From Streptomyces naganishii JCM 4654 (GTDB lineage: Bacteria; Actinomycetota; Actinomycetes; Streptomycetales; Streptomycetaceae): a stretch of DNA of 64,000 bases. The DNA is taken from the NCBI RefSeq assembly GCF_014650575.1, contig NZ_BMVF01000010.1, forward strand, positions 1-64,000, in the 5' to 3' direction. How positions within the stretch are numbered: the first letter of the stretch is position 1; each line of letters opens with the position of its first letter. The notes under the pieces were generated by a model. It was not told the DNA's origin. It saw nothing but the letters and a program-made list of their open reading frames with translations, and did no database searches. The position numbers and the translations under genes were made by a program. Shown here piece after piece: positions 48,988-57,233 of this stretch.

Positions 48988-49473
48988 ATGGCCGGACACA
49001 CCGAGAACGAGATCACCATCGCGGCGCCGGTGGACCTGGTCTGGGACATGACCAACGACGTGGAGAAGTGGCCGCAGCTGTTCAGCGAGTACGCCTCCGC
49101 CGAGATCCTGAAGCAGGAGGGCGACAAGTGCACCTTCCGGCTGACCATGCACCCCGACGAGAACGGCACCGTGTGGAGCTGGGTCTCCGAGCGTGAGCCG
49201 GACCGGGCGACGCTCACCGTCAGGGCGCGGCGGGTGGAGACCGGGCCGTTCGACCACATGGACATCCACTGGCGGTACGAGGAGGTGCCGGCCGGGACGC
49301 GGATGGTGTGGACGCAGGACTTCGCGATGAAGCCGGACGCGCCGGTCGACGACGACTGGATGACCGACAACATCAACAAGAACTCCAAGGTCCAGATGGC
49401 CCTCATCAAGGAGAAGGTCGAGCAGGCCGCCCGCGGGGGCCGCCGGCCCGAGGCGGCCCTGAGCACCGACTGA
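48988..49473 (+). CDS. whiE-ORFVI: Polyketide aromatase/cyclase, SRPBCC fold (WhiE ORFVI type)
   Basis: 161 residues, one START/SRPBCC domain: TENEITIAAPVDLVWDMTNDVEKWPQLFSEYASAEIL at the N-terminus and the C-terminal helix NINKNSKVQMALIKEKVEQAA. Proteins of this type (TcmN, WhiE ORFVI) close and aromatise the first rings of the nascent polyketide in a central cavity. Directly follows the ACP gene. Confidence 0.94.
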   Translation: MAGHTENEITIAAPVDLVWDMTNDVEKWPQLFSEYASAEILKQEGDKCTFRLTMHPDENGTVWSWVSEREPDRATLTVRARRVETGPFDHMDIHWRYEEVPAGTRMVWTQDFAMKPDAPVDDDWMTDNINKNSKVQMALIKEKVEQAARGGRRPEAALSTD

Positions 49474-49519
49474 TCGTCCGGACCGCAGTGAGCCGGACCG
49501 TAGGAGGAGGACAACGCCC

Positions 49520-49852
49520 ATGCACCAGGCCCTGATCGTGGCCCGGATGGCGCCGGGCTCGGCCCCGGACATCGCCAAGATCTTCGAGGAGTCCGACCGG
49601 GGCGAGCTGCCGCACCTGGTCGGCGTCACCCGGCGCAGCCTGTTCCAGTTCGGCGATGTGTACATGCACCTCGTCGAGGCCGACCGTGACCCCGGGCCCG
49701 CCATCGCCAAGGTGGCCGGGCACCCGGAGTTCCGGGACATCAGCGAGCGGCTGTCGGCGTACGTCAGCGCGTACGACCCGCAGACGTGGCGTTCGCCGAA
49801 GGACGCCATGGCGCACCGCTTCTACGTCTGGGAGCGCGACGGCCGGGGCTGA
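49520..49852 (+). CDS. whiE-ORFVII: TcmI-type polyketide cyclase (WhiE ORFVII type)
   Basis: 110 residues, ferredoxin-like dimeric cyclase: HQALIVARMAPGSAPDIAKIFEESDRGELPHLVGVTRRSLFQFGDVYMHLVE and the C-terminal WRSPKDAMAHRFYVWE. TcmI homologues catalyse late ring closure. Last gene of the operon, followed by an exceptionally long terminator hairpin. GTAGGAGGAGG precedes ATG 49520. Confidence 0.94.
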   Translation: MHQALIVARMAPGSAPDIAKIFEESDRGELPHLVGVTRRSLFQFGDVYMHLVEADRDPGPAIAKVAGHPEFRDISERLSAYVSAYDPQTWRSPKDAMAHRFYVWERDGRG

Positions 49853-49875
49853 ACCTGGCCGGGGACGGACGGGAA

Positions 49876-49917
49876 ACGGCCGCCGGGCCCGCGGATCCCC
49901 GCGGGCCCGGCGGCCGT
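49876..49917. terminator. 19-bp perfect bidirectional terminator hairpin
   Basis: The arms 49876-49894 and 49899-49917 are exact inverses around ATCC. It separates the whiE operon from the convergent methyltransferase gene. Confidence 0.85.
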
Positions 49918-49941
49918 CGCCGTGCCGCTCGCCGGTGCCGG

Positions 49942-50970
49942 TCAGACCGGGACGGTGCAGTCGAAGGCGTGCAGGTAGGGGTTGACCGGGCGGATGTCGT
50001 CGATGACGAGGCCGGCCGCCTCCAGCCGGCTCACCATGGAGCCGGTGGTGTGCTTGGCCCCGCCGACGTTCATCAGCAGCAGCAGGTCCATCGCGGTGGA
50101 GAACCGCATCGACGGGGTGTCGTCGACGAGGTTCTCGATGACCACGACCCGCGCCTTGGGGCCGCCCGCCCGGATGACGTTGCGCAGGCAGCGGGCGGTG
50201 GACTCGTCGTCCCACTCCAGGATGTTCTTGATGATGTAGACGTCGGCCGTGACCGGGACGGACTCCCGGCAGTCGCCGGGCACGATGTCCACCCGGCCGG
50301 CCAGCGAGCCGCCCTCGCGCAGCCTCGGGTCGGCGTTGTCCACCACCCGCGGCAGGTCCAGCAGCGTGCCGTGCATGGCCGGGTACTTCTCCAGCAGGCT
50401 CGCCACGACGTGGCCCTGGCCGCCGCCGATGTCGGCGACCGAGGAGGCCCCGGACAGGTCCAGCAGTTCGGCGACCTCGCGCGCGGACTGCTTGCTGGAG
50501 GTCGTCATGGCCCGGTTGAAGACGTCCGCCGACTCGGGGGCGTCCTCGTTGAGGTAGACGAAGAACTCCTTGCCGTACAGGTCCTCGACGACGTTGCGGC
50601 CGGTGCGCACCGCCTCGTCGAGCCTGGGCCAGGCGTCCCAGGTCCACGGCTCGGTGCACCACAGGGTGATGTAGCGCAGGCTGCCGGGGTCGTCCTCGCG
50701 CAGCAGTCGGGACATGCCGGTGTGCGCGAAGGTGCCGTCGGGCCGCTCGCTGAAGACGTCGTAGCAGGTCAGCGCGCGCAACAGGCGGCGCAGCGGCTTG
50801 GGCTCGGTCTTCACCGCGGCCGCGAGGTCCTCCGCGGTCATGGGGGTGTCGCCGAGCGCGTCGGCCACGCCCAGGCGCGCGGCGGCGCGGAGGGCGGCGG
50901 CACATGCCGCCCCGAACGCGAGTTCCCTGAGCCGCATGGACGGCGGTGGGGCGGTCTGAGCGGTCGTCAT
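49942..50970 (-). CDS. O-methyltransferase, likely polyketide-tailoring
   Basis: 342 residues. An N-terminal winged-helix dimerisation domain (about 1-95) and a C-terminal SAM-binding domain with motif I SVADIGGGQGHVVASLLEKYP, motif II GTLLDLPRVVDNAD and catalytic-region IIKNILEWDDESTARCLRNV and VVIENLVDD. The family (Methyltransf_2, with TcmN C-domain, DnrK and plant COMT relatives) methylates phenolic hydroxyls of aromatic polyketides. The usual catalytic His of DnrK-like enzymes aligns with ILEWDD, where the first position is Glu rather than His. Convergent with the spore-pigment operon and not part of the classic eight-gene whiE set. GGAAGGAAGG precedes ATG 50970. Confidence 0.85.
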   Translation of the reverse strand: MTTAQTAPPPSMRLRELAFGAACAAALRAAARLGVADALGDTPMTAEDLAAAVKTEPKPLRRLLRALTCYDVFSERPDGTFAHTGMSRLLREDDPGSLRYITLWCTEPWTWDAWPRLDEAVRTGRNVVEDLYGKEFFVYLNEDAPESADVFNRAMTTSSKQSAREVAELLDLSGASSVADIGGGQGHVVASLLEKYPAMHGTLLDLPRVVDNADPRLREGGSLAGRVDIVPGDCRESVPVTADVYIIKNILEWDDESTARCLRNVIRAGGPKARVVVIENLVDDTPSMRFSTAMDLLLLMNVGGAKHTTGSMVSRLEAAGLVIDDIRPVNPYLHAFDCTVPV

Positions 50971-51036
50971 GTGCCGCCTTCCTTCCTTCTCGGCCCCCGC
51001 GGCTTGGCGGGGGCACGGGCTACGGGGACTGCGGCC

Positions 51037-52095
51037 TCAGCACAGGCCCGCGGGCTTGGAGGCCGCGCAGGAGTTGTGCTCGAAGACGTTGCCGCGCTTG
51101 GTGCTCTCCTGGTTGACCAGGTCGGCGGGGGAGTTGGCCTGGAGGGTGTTGTCGGCGATGTGGTTGCGGTCGCTGGTGGCGCCGACGAAGCTCTTGTAGA
51201 GCACGACGCCGCCCGACAGGGGGGACTTGCCCACGTTGCCGGCGACCGTGTTGCGGCTGATGTTGGAGTCCTCGGCGCCGGTCAGCACGATGCCCGAGCC
51301 CTGGAGGAAGGGCAGCCGGGCGGTCTTCGCGCAGTACTTGTTGTTCTCCACGACCCGGTTGTCCCGCACGGTCAGCGCGCCCGCCTTGGGTTTGTTCTCG
51401 TCGCCGACGAGGAAGACGCCCGCGCAGTTGCCGCTGATCTCGTTGGCGGAGACGGTGAGGTTGCGCAGCCGCCGGACGGTGACGCCGATCCGGTTGCCCT
51501 CGAGGCGGTTGTGGGCGATCAGGGTGCCCTTGGTGTCGGTGGCGCCCTTCTCAGCGGTGATCGTGTTGGCCAGGAACAGGCCGGCGTCGCCGTTGCTCCG
51601 GGCGGTGTTCGCCTGGTAGGTGCTGTGCTCGGAGCGCTCCTCGGCGAAGCCCCACAGCCCGTTCTTGACGGAGTTGACGCGCCGCACGGCCAGCCCGTCG
51701 GCCCCGACGGCGATGAAGCCGGCGCGGGAGTAGCCGGTCACGGTCAGGTCGGAGACCGTGACGCCCGTCAGGCGCTTGGTCTTGGTGCCGGCCACGCAGA
51801 TGCCGTTGCCGCGCTTTCCGCAGTCGTCCGTGGCCTTCGTGGCCGGCTCCAGGACGGTTCCGGGGCCCATGCCGCGCAGGGTCAGCCCGGGCGTCGTCAC
51901 CTTGACGCTCTGGTGGTAGGTGCCGGGCATCAGCAGGACGGTGTCACCGGGCTGGGCGGCGTCCACCGCCTTCTGGATCGACTCGCCCAAGTGCACCAGG
52001 TGGGTGCGCGGGAACTGGATCGGCGGGGCGGCTGCGATGCCCGAGCCGACGAGCGCGGCGGCGCTCACAAGCAGAGCGATGTAGCGTTTCGTCAT
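51037..52095 (-). CDS. Secreted right-handed parallel beta-helix (PbH1 repeat) protein
   Basis: 352 residues. A signal peptide (cleavage near AAA-PP) is followed by SIQKAVDAAQPGDTVLLMPGTYHQSVKVTTPGLTLRGMG, the standard start of pectin-lyase-like helices, then NxIxxNxxG-type rungs (IAHNRLEGNRIGVTV, VSANEISGNCAGVFL, ISRNTVAGN). Acidic residues for lyase activity are not obvious. Four to six cysteines may form disulphides. No clear ribosome-binding site before ATG 52095. An inverted repeat lies upstream at 52112. Confidence 0.85.
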   Translation of the reverse strand: MTKRYIALLVSAAALVGSGIAAAPPIQFPRTHLVHLGESIQKAVDAAQPGDTVLLMPGTYHQSVKVTTPGLTLRGMGPGTVLEPATKATDDCGKRGNGICVAGTKTKRLTGVTVSDLTVTGYSRAGFIAVGADGLAVRRVNSVKNGLWGFAEERSEHSTYQANTARSNGDAGLFLANTITAEKGATDTKGTLIAHNRLEGNRIGVTVRRLRNLTVSANEISGNCAGVFLVGDENKPKAGALTVRDNRVVENNKYCAKTARLPFLQGSGIVLTGAEDSNISRNTVAGNVGKSPLSGGVVLYKSFVGATSDRNHIADNTLQANSPADLVNQESTKRGNVFEHNSCAASKPAGLC

Positions 52096-52111
52096 ATTCT
52101 GTACGGTATGA

Positions 52112-52128
52112 CCTGATAACCCGTCAGG
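52112..52128. promoter_or_regulatory. Inverted repeat in divergent promoter region
   Basis: CCTGA-TAACCCG-TCAGG lies between the divergent beta-helix and rhomboid-like genes; candidate operator. Confidence 0.35.
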
Positions 52129-52218
52129 ACCGGTGATGGTCCGTCCGGGGGCGTGTCATGCCTGGAAGCGGTGAGCTCGACGGGCGCCCTGGTCGTCCCG
52201 GTGACCATACTTGCGCGT

Positions 52219-52884
52219 GTGAGCGGGGTCAGCGCGGCGCGGCGGGCGGGGCGGAGGGTGCGGGCGTACGTGCGCAGTGCTCCGGGGACGTACGTGTGGC
52301 TGCTCATCCTGTTCGTCACCACTGTGGCGCTGCACCGGATGTCGCCGGATTTCGAGGAGGACTTCCTGCGGCAGCGGTCGACGAACATCCACGAGCTGTC
52401 GGACAACCCGGTGCGGGTGCTCTTCTCCAGCGCCATGTGGATCGCGAGCGGTCTGTGGCTGCCGTACGCGGCACTCTTCACGGTCTTCCACGCGCAGGCC
52501 GAGCGGTGGCTCGGCACCCTGCGCTGGCTGGCGGTGTGCGTGGCCGCGCACGTGCTGGCGACGCTGATCAGCGAGGGCGCGCTGCTGTGGGCGATCCAGC
52601 GCCGGGTGGCGCCCGAGTCGGCCGTCAACACCCTGGACGTGGGCGTGAGTTACGCGCTGTCGGGGGTGGTGGGGGTGCTGACCTACCGGATCGCGCCGCC
52701 GTGGCGGTACGTGTACCTGGCCGCCGTGCTGGCCTTCTACGGGTTGCCGCTGGTGACCGGGCGCACCTTCACCGATCTCGGGCATTTCACCGCCGTACTG
52801 ATCGGTCTCGGCTGTTATCCGCTGGTCAGGGGCTGCGGAAAAGCATGGAATCCGAAGGAGACACTGGCCGCCCTCAGGCGTTAG
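52219..52884 (+). CDS. Rhomboid-like integral membrane protein
   Basis: 221 residues from GTG 52219, which lies 7 nt after the -10-like CATACT; GTG 52153 would add 22 residues. About six TM segments: YVWLLILFVTTVALH, ASGLWLPYAALFTVFHA, WLAVCVAAHVLATLISEGALL, YALSGVVGVLTYRI, YVYLAAVLAFYGLPLV and FTAVLIGLGCYPLV. The layout with a His/Ser-containing pair (SYALSG, GHF) resembles rhomboid-fold proteins, but the GxSx serine-protease motif is not clear, so an inactive relative is likely. Confidence 0.7.
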   Translation: MSGVSAARRAGRRVRAYVRSAPGTYVWLLILFVTTVALHRMSPDFEEDFLRQRSTNIHELSDNPVRVLFSSAMWIASGLWLPYAALFTVFHAQAERWLGTLRWLAVCVAAHVLATLISEGALLWAIQRRVAPESAVNTLDVGVSYALSGVVGVLTYRIAPPWRYVYLAAVLAFYGLPLVTGRTFTDLGHFTAVLIGLGCYPLVRGCGKAWNPKETLAALRR

Positions 52885-52887
52885 CGT
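52882..52887 (+). promoter_or_regulatory. -10 element overlapping the upstream stop codon
   Basis: TAGCGT includes the TAG stop of the rhomboid-like gene and ends 6 nt before ATG 52894; leaderless start expected. Confidence 0.45.
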
Positions 52888-52893
52888 CCGGCC

Positions 52894-54300
52894 ATGAGCA
52901 GCTGGTCGAGCAGTGTCGTCAACGGTGGCGTCTCCTTCTGGTTCGCGCACGACGGTCTCCCCGCGGTGCGCGAGCCGCTCACGGGCGACACACACGCCGA
53001 CGTGGCGATCGTCGGCGGCGGGTACACCGGCCTGTGGACCGCCTACTACCTGAAGAAGGCCGCGCCCTTCCTGCGGATCACCGTCCTGGAGCAGAAGTTC
53101 TGCGGCTACGGCGCCTCCGGCCGCAACGGCGGCTGGCTCTACAACGGCGTCGCCGGCCGCGACCGGTACGCGAAGCTGCACGGCCAGGAGGCCGCCGTTC
53201 GGCTCCAGCGGGCCATGAACGAGACCGTGGACGAGGTCATCCGTGTCGCCGCCGAGGAGGGCATCGAGGCCGACGTCCACAAGGGCGGCGTCCTGGAGGT
53301 GGCCCGCACCCCCGCCCAGCTGGCCCGCCTGAAGGCCTTCCACGAGCACGAGCTGGCGTTCGGCGAGAAGGACCGCGAGCTGTACGGAGCCCGGGAGACC
53401 GCCGAGCGCGTCCGGGTCGCGGACGCCGTCGGCTCCTCCTGGACCCCGCACGGCGCCCGGCTGAACCCGGCCAAGCTGGTCAAGGGCCTCGCGGCGGCCG
53501 TCGAGGCGCTCGGGGTGACCATCCACGAGGCGACCCCGGTCACCGAGATCCGCCCCCAGCGCGCGGTCACCCCCTACGGCACCGTCCGCGCGTCCTACGT
53601 GCTGCGCTGCACCGAGGGCTTCACCGCCTCCCTCAAGGGCCAGCGCCGCACCTGGCTGCCCATGAACTCCTCGATGATCGCCACCGAGCCGCTGACCGAC
53701 GAGCAGTGGGCGGCGGTCGGCTGGGCGGGCCGCGAGACCCTCGGCGACATGGCGCACGCCTACATGTACGCCCAGCGCACCGCCGACGGCCGTATCGCGC
53801 TCGGCGGGCGCGGAGTGCCGTACCGCTTCGGCTCGCGCACCGACAACGACGGCCGCACCCAGCCGGAGACCGTCGAGGCGCTGCGGGACATCCTCGTCGG
53901 CTTCTTCCCGGCCCTCGCCGGGGTGCGCGTCGAGCACGCCTGGTCCGGCGTCCTCGGCGTGCCGCGCGACTGGTGCGCGAGCGTCACCCTGGACCGCGCC
54001 ACCGGCCTCGGCTGGGCGGGCGGCTACGTCGGCTCGGGCGTGGCCACCACCAACCTCGCCGCCCGCACCCTGAGCGACCTCGTGCGGTTCGATTCCGGCC
54101 AGGCCGGGCCGACCGGTCTGACGGCGCTGCCGTGGACCGGCCACAAGGTGCGCAAGTGGGAGCCCGAGCCGCTGCGCTGGCTGGGCGTGCAGGGCATGTA
54201 CGCCACCTACCGCACCGCCGACCGGCGCGAGCTGCTCAGCCACAGCGCCCGCTCCTCACGCCTGGCGAGGGTCGCCGACCGGGTGGCCGGCCGCGGCTGA
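52894..54300 (+). CDS. FAD-dependent amine/amino-acid oxidoreductase (DAO family)
   Basis: 468 residues. The ADP-binding fold is VAIVGGGYTGLWTAYYLKK (about 33-51), followed by LEQKFCGYGASGRNGGWLYNG, the hallmark of gamma-glutamylputrescine oxidase/PuuB-like enzymes. The C-terminal FAD contact is GLGWAGGYVGSGVATTNLAARTL. It probably oxidises a primary or secondary amine with release of H2O2 or to another acceptor; substrate unknown. No other amine-catabolism gene is near. Confidence 0.85.
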   Translation: MSSWSSSVVNGGVSFWFAHDGLPAVREPLTGDTHADVAIVGGGYTGLWTAYYLKKAAPFLRITVLEQKFCGYGASGRNGGWLYNGVAGRDRYAKLHGQEAAVRLQRAMNETVDEVIRVAAEEGIEADVHKGGVLEVARTPAQLARLKAFHEHELAFGEKDRELYGARETAERVRVADAVGSSWTPHGARLNPAKLVKGLAAAVEALGVTIHEATPVTEIRPQRAVTPYGTVRASYVLRCTEGFTASLKGQRRTWLPMNSSMIATEPLTDEQWAAVGWAGRETLGDMAHAYMYAQRTADGRIALGGRGVPYRFGSRTDNDGRTQPETVEALRDILVGFFPALAGVRVEHAWSGVLGVPRDWCASVTLDRATGLGWAGGYVGSGVATTNLAARTLSDLVRFDSGQAGPTGLTALPWTGHKVRKWEPEPLRWLGVQGMYATYRTADRRELLSHSARSSRLARVADRVAGRG

Positions 54301-54476
54301 CGGCCGGTCAACTCCTCGCGGTATCCGCCCCTTTACCCGCTTGTACGCTGCTTTGTGGAACGGCCGAATTTTTACGCGCTGATTGCCGTCACCAACACCT
54401 CCCGCCACCGCCGTCGCACCGATGCTGTGTGCCGTATGTGTCATGTACGCCACGGCTCCATAGGGGAGGGCACTTC

Positions 54477-57122
54477 ATGACGGCCACGAGCCGGCGAAGA
54501 AGACGAACAGCGGCGGTCCTCATCACGACCGCCGCGCTGGGCCTCACCATCACCCAGGCCCAGGCGGCGGGACGCGGCAACGACCCCTTCGGGGTACGCG
54601 CCCTGCGCCACCAGGCCCAGCTGAACGAGCAGCACAAGGGACGCCACGCCCTCGCCGACGACGGCGGTGACGGGGGCGGCAACGAGGGCGAGGAGATCGC
54701 CGAACAGGCCGACCAGTACGCCGAGGCGCGCACCTCGCCCGGCATCGTCGCCCCGGGCGCCTACGGCGCCGCCTACGACGCCCTGCGCGACCTGCCGCGC
54801 ACCGGCGGCACCTGGCGGGACGTCACCCGGCTGCCCTACGACTCCGACGACCCCCGCTACCGGGACGTCAACTCCAACTCCAGCGGCGGCGCGGGCCGCG
54901 TGACCGGCAGGGTCACCGGGCTCGCCGCCGACGACCACGGCTACGTGTACGCGGGCTCCGCCAACGGCGGCGTCTTCCGCTCGCGCACCGGCGGCGGCCA
55001 CTGGACCGAGATCTCCGACCGGCTGCCCGCGCTGTCCACCGGCGACCTCGAACTCGACGGCGGCGGCCGGCTCTGGTACGCCACCGGCGAGGCCAACACC
55101 AGCTCCACCGCCTTCCTCGGCACCGGCGTCTACGTCCTGGCCGACCCCCGGCACGGCAGCTTCTCCCGGCGCGACCGGGTCGGCGGCGACGAGCTGGAGT
55201 CGACGTCGATCCACGCGCTGCGCTTCGCCGGCGACAAGGTGTGGGCGGCGACCACGCGGGGTGTGTGGAGCCACTCCACGAAGAACCTCAAGGGCCCCTG
55301 GAAGCTGGAGTTCGCGCCCAACCCGGACTACCTGCCCGGCGGCGCCAAGGCCTCCGACCCGGGCGCCGCGTACAAGAACATCGCCAACGACATCGCCGTC
55401 GACCCGGCCAACCCGGACAAGGTCGTCCTCGCGGTCGGCTGGCGCGGCGGCGACGCCTACAACGGCTTCTACGCCAAGGACGCCAAGGGCGGCGCGGGCT
55501 GGCAGCGGCTGACCGGGCTCGGAGACCTGCCCAGCGACAGCGCCGACGTCGGCAACGTCACCTTCGCGCGCAGCGCGGACGGCTCCCGCTACTACGCCAT
55601 CGACCAGTCGCCGGCGCAGACCGCCGCCAACCCCGACAGCGGCCTGGCGGGCATCTACGTCTCGAAGTCCGGCTCGCCGACCGGTCCCTGGACCCGGATC
55701 GCGGACTACAAGCAGCTGCGCGACTCCGGTTCGGCGCTCACCGGCGCCGGATACGAGCCCGGCATCCAGGCCTGGTACAACCAGTTCCTCGCGGTCGACC
55801 CGAAGAACCCCGACCACCTGTACGCCGGCCTGGAGGAGGTCTTCGAGACCAAGAACGGCGGCGCGTCCTGGACCGTGCCGGGGCCGTACTGGAACTTCGG
55901 CTTCAAGTGCTGGTCCATCGACCCGGCCAAGCAGTCCGGCGACTGCCCCTCCACCGTCCACGCCGACCAGCACGCGGTGACCATCGGCAGCGACCACGGC
56001 ACCCCGTACGTCGTCGTCGGAGACGACGGCGGCGCCTTCCGGCGCCCGCTGAACGGCAGCGCCGACGCCGAGGGCCACGCCACCGACTGGACCTCGCTCA
56101 ACGACGGCACCATGGACGCCCTCCAGTACTACTCGGTGGGCATCGGCGCCGACCCCGCCTCCCGCGGCGTCGACGTCACCGGCGGCCTCCAGGACAACGG
56201 CCAGTCGGTCCTGCGCCCCGGCGACCGCGTGATGGGCTCCAACTTCGGCGGCGACGGCGGCGACACGATCACCGACCCGGCCAACGGCTGCAACACCGCA
56301 CAGGAGTACGTCTACCTGGCGGTGTCCGTCACCCAGAACTGCGCGGTCAACGACGGCTCCTGGATGACCGACCCGTCCAAGGCGACCACCTGGTCCGTCG
56401 CCCCGCCCGACAACGCCACCAGCGAGGCCCGCTTCATCGCCCCGCTGAACGCCGACATCAAGGACAAGAACACCTGGGTCGCCGGCGGCCGGCACGTGTG
56501 GATCAACACCAAGGGCTGGGCGATCCGCAGCGGCAGCGAGTGGACCTCGGCCTTCGACCTCGGCGCGGGCCACACCGCCACGGCGGTCGCCTCCTCCGGC
56601 GGCAAGGTGTACGCGGCCTGGTGCGGGCCCTGCAACAACCAGGGCTTCACCCGGGGCATCGCGGTCGGCAACGCCGACGGCACCGGCTGGCACCAGCTGA
56701 CCCTCCCGGTCGACGGCACGGTGCCCAACCGCTACCTGTCCGGGCTGGCCGTAGACCCGGCCGACAGCGACCACGTGCTGCTCGCCGTGAACGGCTTCTC
56801 CCGCAAGTGGACCGAGGGCCCCGGAGCGGGCGTCGGTCACCTGTTCGAGACCCAGGACGGCGGAGTGACCTGGAAGGACGTCTCCGGCAACCTCCCGGAC
56901 ATCCCGGCCAACTCGGTCGCGCTGCTCAAGGGCGGCACGGTCGTGCTCGGCACCGACCTCGGCGTGCTCGTGCGCACCCCCTGGTCGCACGGCTGGGAGG
57001 TGGCGGGCGGCAACCTGCCCACCACCGCGGTCATGCAGTTGCGCACTGGCCCTGACGGCCTGCTCTACGCGGCCACCCACGGCCGCGGCATATGGGCGAT
57101 CGACCCGCGCCACCTGCGCTGA
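54477..57122 (+). CDS. Secreted BNR/sialidase-type beta-propeller protein
   Basis: 881 residues. A signal peptide (cleavage near AQA-AG) and a charged linker precede two propeller-like halves with BNR/Asp-box turns such as SRTGGGHWTEISD, TKNGGASWTVPG and TQDGGVTWKDVSG, and rungs IAVDPANPDKVVLAV, LAVDPKNPDHLYAGLEE and LAVDPADSDHVLLAV. This resembles sortilin/VPS10-like and xyloglucanase (GH74)-like propellers. GH74 catalytic acids could not be located, so activity is open. Six or more Cys (CWS, GDCPS, GCNTA, NCAVND, WCGPC) suggest disulphides. GGGGAGGG precedes ATG 54477. Confidence 0.82.
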   Translation: MTATSRRRRRTAAVLITTAALGLTITQAQAAGRGNDPFGVRALRHQAQLNEQHKGRHALADDGGDGGGNEGEEIAEQADQYAEARTSPGIVAPGAYGAAYDALRDLPRTGGTWRDVTRLPYDSDDPRYRDVNSNSSGGAGRVTGRVTGLAADDHGYVYAGSANGGVFRSRTGGGHWTEISDRLPALSTGDLELDGGGRLWYATGEANTSSTAFLGTGVYVLADPRHGSFSRRDRVGGDELESTSIHALRFAGDKVWAATTRGVWSHSTKNLKGPWKLEFAPNPDYLPGGAKASDPGAAYKNIANDIAVDPANPDKVVLAVGWRGGDAYNGFYAKDAKGGAGWQRLTGLGDLPSDSADVGNVTFARSADGSRYYAIDQSPAQTAANPDSGLAGIYVSKSGSPTGPWTRIADYKQLRDSGSALTGAGYEPGIQAWYNQFLAVDPKNPDHLYAGLEEVFETKNGGASWTVPGPYWNFGFKCWSIDPAKQSGDCPSTVHADQHAVTIGSDHGTPYVVVGDDGGAFRRPLNGSADAEGHATDWTSLNDGTMDALQYYSVGIGADPASRGVDVTGGLQDNGQSVLRPGDRVMGSNFGGDGGDTITDPANGCNTAQEYVYLAVSVTQNCAVNDGSWMTDPSKATTWSVAPPDNATSEARFIAPLNADIKDKNTWVAGGRHVWINTKGWAIRSGSEWTSAFDLGAGHTATAVASSGGKVYAAWCGPCNNQGFTRGIAVGNADGTGWHQLTLPVDGTVPNRYLSGLAVDPADSDHVLLAVNGFSRKWTEGPGAGVGHLFETQDGGVTWKDVSGNLPDIPANSVALLKGGTVVLGTDLGVLVRTPWSHGWEVAGGNLPTTAVMQLRTGPDGLLYAATHGRGIWAIDPRHLR

Positions 57123-57134
57123 CCGAACGCTCAC

Positions 57135-57164
57135 GGGGAGGGGCCCCGGCAGGGACCCCTCCCC
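57135..57164. terminator. Bidirectional terminator hairpin
   Basis: GGGGAGGGG (57135-57143) pairs with CCCCTCCCC (57156-57164) between convergent genes. A 21-bp tandem duplication (GCGGGCCCGGCGCCCGTCCC-type) follows at about 57191-57232. Confidence 0.7.
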
Positions 57165-57233
57165 ACCCCTCGCGGGCTCTCCAGCCCCCGCGCGGGCCCG
57201 GCGCCCGTCCCGTGCGGGCCCGGCGCCCGTCCC

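Noticed and set aside
54441..57134. 897-codon minus-strand frame opposite the beta-propeller gene
   Set aside because: Shadow of a well-defined secreted protein; composition Gly/Val/Arg only, no ribosome-binding site.
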